Positions 57,009-64,000 of a stretch of 64,000 bases of DNA are shown here, in pieces. Below the pieces are notes generated by a model. That model saw only the letters and a program-made list of their open reading frames with translations. It had not been told where the DNA came from and did not search any database. The DNA comes from Halicephalobus mephisto. Its lineage: Eukaryota; Nematoda; Chromadorea; Rhabditida; Panagrolaimidae. How positions within the stretch are numbered: the first letter of the stretch is position 1; each line of letters starts with the position of its first letter. The position numbers and the translations under genes were made by a program. The stretch covers positions 1 through 64,000 of the forward strand of contig SWDT01000143.1 in NCBI GenBank assembly GCA_009193035.1, written 5' to 3'.

Positions 57009-58309
57009 TTTGGAACTTGGAAAAGTACTAAAATTGTAAAAATGAAATAAAATCAGACTAAATCAAAAAAATAAATACGATCAACGCGTTTTATTTGATA
57101 TTCGGAAGAGATTGTGCAGAGAATAAAGGCTGCTTCCGTTTCAGCTAATCATAACGGCAAACGGAGCATGTTCCAAGGTCACGTTTTCCCAGGATGAGAA
57201 AGCCATGCTGCTAAAGTCTGGCTTGAACCTTTAGCTGAATTTCAAAAGCAAATATGATGCTATTATAAAATTAGGAATGAGTGTTGCTACGAACTTATTT
57301 CGTTACGAATTTCTAAAATTATCGAAAAGTTCAAAACCTGTGATTTCGGATTTAGATAAGATTTTGGAAGGATTTAGAAACTTCTATAAGGTACTTAAGA
57401 GATTTAGAATCTCCTGTAGCATTATAGGAGCTTTCAGAAAATCTTGGAGAGATAAAATCTTTTACAAAATTTCTAAAAAACTATATTTTTTCAAGATTCT
57501 AAAAAGTTTCAGAAGTTTTAAAAAAATTCTTAAAGATTTCAGAATCGTCTACTGAATTCTGGAGGATTCTACAAGTTTTTATAGAATTATCACATTCAAA
57601 AAACCAGTAAGCCGTTTAAATTATTTTCGTACTAAACCTAAAAACACTTTCAATACTGATTAAACAAACCTCCTATTTATTTTGAGATAACTGAAAAAGA
57701 CATGTGATGGGAGGTCCGACAAAAAATATCTCAAAAGTACATAAAAATGGTTTTTGTTCTTGATACTATCATTCCATCTTGCAAAAAGAAAAAATCATCA
57801 TACAAAGGGTCATAAATTAATAGACCAAAAACGAACAATCAGATAGCCAGTAGACATAACAAATAATCACCAGTCACGTCGCGCGAGATGAAAGGCCAGA
57901 AAGATAAGAAAGTCGGCAACTGTCTTCTATATTCCGAAAGACGACAAACGAAAGGTGTCAAAACATTAAAGATCGAACGTTTTACATATAAAACGGAAAA
58001 AGACTTTTAAAATTCTGCTAACACATGAGAGGATTGAATTATGGATTTTCGAGTGTATAAGTGAAGCTCGAGTTTTTGCGAAGGAGATGAGAGACCATTG
58101 CGTAAAATTCGAGATTATCTAAAAAATCTAAAAGAAGCTTGTTAAAAGTAATCAGTGATAAAGTAAAAATTACACTTTTATAAAGATTAGAAATGAGTGC
58201 TGTTAAATTTTCTCGACACGAATTTTCAAAACCTTTTAAACGCGTCTAAAATTCTTTATTTTCGATATTGGTGTTAAATTTCCTTTGAATTTTATAGTAT
58301 TTTGAACAT
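57009..58309. other. Upstream of upp-1 and repeats
   Basis: ACAATTTTAG at about 57031-57022 on the minus strand is a likely trans-splice acceptor for upp-1. A repeat block of the dispersed family lies at 57280-57590, and the open frame there is due to it. No gene seen in the remainder. Confidence 0.4.
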
Positions 58310-58632
58310 TTCTGTGAGATTCTGGGAGGATGCAGAACTTTGTGCTGAATTCTGGGGGTTTTGAGATATTTACAGAATTACAGTCATACAAATTAGAAAT
58401 AGATGTTATTGTGAAATCGTCTCGATATGAATTTCTAAAATCTTCTAGACACTTGGAATTCTCAATTCCAGATTTTGGTTTCAAATTTCCACTGGATTCT
58501 AGAATATTCTAAAAATTTTCACGAGATTCTGGAAGGTTTTGGAACTCTAGTAAATTTTTGAAATATTTTAAACTTTCCAAAAAATTATAATTTGATAAAT
58601 CCAGAAATTAAAACTATTGTCGTAAAATGGTC
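58310..58632. repeat. Large inverted repeat, left arm
   Basis: About 320 bp closely matching 59465-59795 in inverted orientation. Shared landmarks include GAATTACAGTCATACAAATT, TCTCGATATGAATTTCTAAA and AATTATAATTTGATAAATCC. The arms belong to the dispersed repeat family, but this pair is far more alike than the others, so it is recent or still conserved. Spacer about 830 bp. Confidence 0.8.
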
Positions 58633-58969
58633 TTAACACAGATTTGCAAAATCTAAAAATTCTTAGTTTTCAGCAGTTTCAGAATATCATACTGAATTTT
58701 GCAAGATTTTAGGAATTTTCATGAAACTCCAGTTGCATAAAATTGAAACTTATCTTAAAAAATCCTATCAGGAACTTGATACAAGGCAATTAGTGATAAA
58801 ACAAAAAATTTAGGACTGATCAGACCACCTTTGATAAACTAAAAAGATTAGCACACGTTTTTTCTTCTAAAAAAACATTATTGCAGATCCTTGGATAAAA
58901 CTAGAGATTTAAGCATATTGGAAGTAAAATTACAATTTTAAAAATCTATATTTTCATACATTTTGATTT

Positions 58970-59320
58970 TTGTGTTCTACAGAAATTTTTCTGATAAAAG
59001 AATTGGAATCCTATTTTCTCATCTTATTAGTCACATTGTCGATGACACATTCAACTTTGTTTACTAGTGAGAAAATGCAGACCTCTGGCAAGTTATTTTC
59101 TTGTTGTTTCGGAACGAAATGCAGAAGAACCCAATGGACAGATGGCTGTCTGAAACTATTGGAGGGCATACGGCCGTACTTGTTTTGTTGTTTCATTTCA
59201 GCTGTGGTTACTCTTTTCAAACGAAAGGCGAATTTCTATTTTTGCATTAATAGTGTGATACTAGTGCCTTTTCACTTTTTTCGACGCTTTTATTCGTTAA
59301 ATTTTCGTAAAAATATCTAA
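58970..59320 (+). other. Open frame in the spacer of the inverted repeat
   Basis: A frame of about 110 codons begins near TGTTCTACAG and includes ESYFLILLVTLSMTHS, which looks like a membrane or signal segment, and then several Cys (SCCFGTKCRR, WTDGCLKLLEG, YLFCCF). I do not recognise it and find no second exon, so it is listed only as a possible gene carried between the arms. Confidence 0.25.
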
Positions 59321-59464
59321 ATTCTTTCCAAATTGAATATGGCGTTCTAAAACCTTCAAAAATCTCATAAATATTTTAAAAACATTTTGAAATTTAATAG
59401 AAATTATAAACAACATCTAAATTAAGAATTTTACAATGTTTCTAGACAATTTTTATAATTCATA

Positions 59465-59795
59465 TAGGGATAATTTTACGACAATATTTTTAATTTCTGG
59501 ATTTATCAAATTATAATTCCTTGGAAAGTTTAAAATATTTCAAAAATTTATTAGAGTTCCAAAACCTTCCAGAATCTCGTGAAGATTTTTAGAATATTCT
59601 AGAATCCAATGGAAATTTGAAACCAAAATCTGGAATTGAGAATTCCAAGTGTCTAGAAGATTTTAGGAATTCATATCGAGACGATTTCACAATAACATCT
59701 ATTTCTAATTTGTATGACTGTAATTCTGTAAATATCTCAAAACCCTCCAGAATTCAGCACAAAGTTCTGAATCCTCCCAGAATCTTGTGAATATT
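59465..59795. repeat. Large inverted repeat, right arm
   Basis: Inverted partner of 58310-58632; flanked on both sides by further, more diverged copies of the same repeat family (59340-59465, 59800-59890). Confidence 0.8.
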
Positions 59796-59941
59796 TTTAG
59801 AATATGCTGGAATTCGGTAAAAAATTCTAAAGCTAAATATACTCTAAAATTCTGAAAGTTCCAGAAATTCGTGTCGAGACAATTTTTTAACAACTTCCAC
59901 TTATCACTCTTATATTGATGTTTTATTTCAGCGTTTCAAAG

Positions 59942-60456
59942 ATGCCAACTACTGTCACAAGACGAACTGTCACTACAACGAATACTGGAGGGGGATCGAC
60001 GACAGTCATTCCTCTCTGGACAATTAAATTAATAACTGCTGTGAGTATTTCTTTAAAGTTTAAATACATAATGTAATTTTGCAGCTTCTGAGTCTCACTA
60101 TATTGATTCTCGTTTTCCTTCAAGATACCCAAATTTGGCAAATTTACGCTAGAACCTTTATCGTCATCGTCTTGACCTGTGGTTTCATTCTCGGATGGAG
60201 CATTCAAGCTGTCCTTCACCGTTTCTTGACCTTCTACAGAGTGGATGCCGTCCTTCACACGATCATCGTCTCTCTGGCCGTTATCTCCCTCATCCTGTGC
60301 ATAGTTTTCCTCATTGATCAGAACCGTTATTCAAAAAATACCTTCTATGGCTACATGGTTGGTACAACCATCTGTATGGGCTTCATCACCCTGTTCTTCC
60401 TCTTCCTCGTTGGCTGCCTCTGGCGTGGAAACTACACCATCGTCGACACTCATTAA
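59942..60456 (+). CDS. Four-helix membrane protein, MARVEL-like
   Basis: Two exons (59942-60040, 60085-60456) give 156 residues. A Thr-rich cytoplasmic N-terminus (MPTTVTRRTVTTTNTGGG) is followed by four hydrophobic helices at roughly 29-47, 55-75, 82-105 and 118-142, ending in the short tail WRGNYTIVDTH. Size and layout resemble MARVEL/tetraspan vesicle or junction proteins, but no signature proves it. TTTCAG 10 bases before the ATG is a likely trans-splice acceptor. atg-3 follows on the same strand after about 430 bp. Confidence 0.75.
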
Positions 60457-60887
60457 TCAACTGCTTAAATCAGCTTGTCTTCAACTATCGATCTTACTGC
60501 TTGCTTTTACAATTTACAATGATCATTACACCACCACAATGAATATTCAATTTACATCGAATTAATGAAAACATTATATACAAATGCAATCATAATTTTT
60601 TGATAAACTTGCTTCCAAATCATTTCGACCAATTTCACTTCTTCAAACCTGGATTAAGATTCACATTTTGTGAATGGATCCTATAGTAACATCATTGAAA
60701 AAGATAATTTCCAAAATGATTTATTGACGTTTTAATATATACTAACCAGTTTTTCTCCAATTTTCAAAAGAGAACGAGGTCTGCTGGCCAGTCAAGTCCT
60801 ATCGCGAAAAGAACTCAGCTGAGCTTTTCGTCTTGTTTTCTACGCTAGTTCGTTCATCATTGGCTTTTATTTTTGTGATTTTCAACT
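60457..60887. promoter_or_regulatory. Region upstream of atg-3
   Basis: 3' flank of the membrane-protein gene and upstream region of atg-3. No named motif is identified. Confidence 0.35.
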
Positions 60888-61895
60888 ATGGATAATTTTA
60901 TTAATACTGTTAAAAGTAAAGCTCTCAGTGTTGGTGAATATTTGACTCCAGTTCTTCGTGAATCCAAGTTTAAATCGACTGGTGTGTTGACTCCGGAAGA
61001 ATTCGTTGCCGCTGGCGATTTTCTAGTTCATCATTGTCCTACTTGGTCTTGGTCCAAATCCTACGACGTTGCTCCTCGAGATTACCTCCCTGTGGACAAA
61101 CAATTCCTTATTACGAAACACGTGCCTTGCCACAGAAGATGCAAACAAATGCAATATGATTCTAATATGGAAAAAGTTGTTTCCGAAATTTTTAAACTCT
61201 ATATATGGAGTCTTTCAGATTATTAGTGAAAATACGGGTGACACCATGGATGAATGGGTAGACACTCATCACTTTGCTCCAGATGCGAACCAGAAAGCCA
61301 CCGACGCCGAAGAAGCATTTTCATCCGGCAATAAGGCGACGGAGCCGATGGAGGATGATGATGACGATGACGGACCTGCTATGGACATGGATGCGTTTGT
61401 CGAAGGAGGAGGTATGGATCAAGATGATCCCTATCGATTTGTTCCCTCAAATACAGAGGAAGCAAAGGTTGGATCTGGCGACAATATAATCAAAACGAGA
61501 ACTTATGATCTGCATATTACGTACGACAAGTACTATCAAGTTTGTTTTTACTAACATTCTCTGCTGCAACTGAGTAATTTCAGGTTCCTCGACTATGGCT
61601 CCTTGGATACAATGAAGATAGAATGTATTTGACTATTCCTGAGATGAACGAGGACTTCTCCGAGGATCATGCGAACAAGACAATCACTATCGAAGCTCAT
61701 CCACATATGAATAACGTGCAAATGGCATCCATCCATCCTTGTCGTCACGCTGAAGTTATGAAGAAACTCATTGAACAGCTCGAAAGCAGCGGAAAAGAAC
61801 TCGGAGTACACCAATACCTACTAATTTTCTTGAAATTTGTCCAAGCTGTGATTCCAACGATTGAATACGACTACACACGCAGTATCGAACTGTAA
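60888..61895 (+). CDS. atg-3: Autophagy E2-like enzyme ATG3
   Basis: Three exons in phase: 60888-61175, 61219-61539, 61584-61895, 306 residues, normal for ATG3. The E2 core begins [23 protein letters not shown] and [13 protein letters not shown] long acidic flexible insert ([17 protein letters not shown]) follows as in other ATG3 proteins, then [14 protein letters not shown] and [10 protein letters not shown]. The catalytic Cys is in [15 protein letters not shown], at about residue 256, and the C-terminal tail is [27 protein letters not shown]3 transfers LC3/GABARAP-type Atg8 proteins (LGG-1/2 in worms) to phosphatidylethanolamine during autophagosome formation. The first intron has a weak donor, GTTGTT. 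Confidence 0.96.
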
Positions 61896-61976
61896 TTTGA
61901 TTATGCCTTTAACAATGAGTTTTGTACTTTGCAAATACATTTTTCGTTTATAAATACTTCAAAAGCCGATAATTAA

Positions 61977-62534
61977 TCAGACACGGAGTCTCTGAGTCCT
62001 TTTACGGAGGGTTTGGAAGACGTCATTATCGCTGGGGAAATCGGTTCTCGGGAAGAGGAACTCGCATCTGATGGTGAATGTGATCTGGGAAAGACGGCAG
62101 TTTTTGTCTCTCCAAAGGAACCAGTCATCCCCACGGCGCTCGAGGCGATGAGTATAAAAAACGAAACAAGATCTATGGACTTGGGGATCACGTTTGATCA
62201 AGTACACTGTATCTGCTTTAGGACAGAGGAGATCACAGTAAGTACGAGTAGTGCCATTGACGACTTCATCGAAACATCCAGCATCCTTGACGGGGGGAAA
62301 ACGACGTTCTTTATCCTTCTCAGATTCTCTGAGGGCAATGGTGCATTCAGCTGGTTCTGTTGAAATCTTGTCATTGCCAACTCCGTCTTTGGTTTCACAT
62401 ATGAGATCTCTCCATTCTAAAATCCACGTTCCATGTATTAAGAAAATGAAAAACTTACGCCAATGGACGGATTCAGCAGCTGCGAGAGCCAAGAGAGTAA
62501 TAAGTGTGATTGAGATACAGACGATTTTCCCCAT
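61977..62534 (-). CDS. Secreted Cys-rich protein
   Basis: Two exons on the minus strand, 62534-62459 and 62416-61977, give 171 residues. MGKIVCISITLITLLALAAA is a signal peptide. The mature part has eight Cys (LICETK, AECTIAL, GCFDEV, YCDLLCPK, SCFVFY, NCRLSQ, IRCEFLF) and one NGT glycosylation site, so a compact disulphide-bonded domain is likely. I do not recognise the family. It ends only 81 bp from the convergent atg-3 stop. The start is about 150 bp downstream of the paraplegin stop on the same strand, but it has its own TATA-like box, which argues against an operon. Confidence 0.75.
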   Translation of the reverse strand: MGKIVCISITLITLLALAAAESVHWRKFFIFLIHGTWILEWRDLICETKDGVGNDKISTEPAECTIALRESEKDKERRFPPVKDAGCFDEVVNGTTRTYCDLLCPKADTVYLIKRDPQVHRSCFVFYTHRLERRGDDWFLWRDKNCRLSQITFTIRCEFLFPRTDFPSDNDVFQTLRKRTQRLRV

Positions 62535-62568
62535 TTTCTCGAAACTGATCACTTCTCTTAACTTTCCC

Positions 62569-62576
62569 TTTTATAA
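62569..62576 (-). promoter_or_regulatory. TATA-like box of the secreted protein gene
   Basis: On the minus strand CCTTATAAAAGGG lies about 35-40 bases before the ATG at 62534, a spacing that fits a short 5' leader and a regulated promoter. Confidence 0.5.
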
Positions 62577-62683
62577 GGAGATCTCATCCCGGAATTCGAG
62601 AGATGGATATCACCTATTTAAAGAACAAAGATGACATTTTGAAAATTTATTTCATAAAAACAAACGGATCTTCCTAAATTTCC

Positions 62684-64000
<1,317 letters not shown>

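Noticed and set aside
57277..57555. 92-codon plus-strand frame
   Set aside because: It lies within the dispersed repeat family and is rich in Phe/Lys because of that sequence.
61069..61554. A separate acidic protein overlapping atg-3
   Set aside because: It is atg-3 exon 2 preceded by intron and out-of-frame exon 1 sequence.

Overview
This is nuclear DNA of a nematode, most likely a Caenorhabditis-like rhabditid. It is AT-rich, its introns are mostly short (about 40-180 nt) with TTTCAG-type acceptors, acceptor-like TTTCAG sites lie just upstream of several start codons (a trans-splicing signature), it carries spliced-leader (SL) RNA genes, and it encodes a typical worm gene set: innexin, PMCA, COX10, ST7, MON2, a DM-domain protein, uridine phosphorylase, ATG3 and paraplegin. 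From unverified memory, the ST7 homologue and mon-2 are also neighbours in C. elegans. Exon limits were read by eye from GT/AG sites and reading-frame phase.

Left part (1-18 kb) is an accessory, repeat-dominated region. It holds a broken gene with a Cys-rich cluster (0.8-2.2 kb), a diverged full-length 5S rRNA gene with a Pol III-like T run (3.6 kb), and three SL RNA genes with variant leaders (5.7, 6.8 and 7.1 kb). Two inverted repeats follow: 4.1-5.4 kb against 12.7-13.2 kb, and 8.8-9.6 kb against 10.2-11.2 kb. The inner pair carries two copies of a gene for a ubiquitin-like plus kinase-like protein. At 14.7-16.8 kb is a 2.1-kb transposon with about 130-bp terminal inverted repeats and a decayed trypsin-like peptidase gene as cargo.

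Middle part (18-42 kb) is ordinary gene-dense DNA: an innexin (+), converging on a plasma-membrane calcium ATPase (-), then cox-10 (-) divergent from ST7 (+). The last is followed on the same strand by mon-2, possibly as an operon. After a GC-richer, hairpin-rich island comes a DM-domain transcription factor (-). 

The 41.6-54.1 kb stretch has no gene I can support. It contains a small palindromic MITE, a cluster of strong hairpins near 43.2 kb and a decayed array of SL-like sequences near 52.1-52.5 kb. The right part (54-64 kb) has a small secreted protein (+), uridine phosphorylase (-), a large inverted repeat at 58.3-59.8 kb, a four-helix membrane protein (+), atg-3 (+), a small secreted Cys-rich protein (-) and the 3' part of paraplegin (-), which runs off the window.

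The most notable content is the linked set of variant SL RNA genes and a 5S gene, the palindromic ubiquitin-like/kinase-like locus, and the transposon carrying a peptidase.
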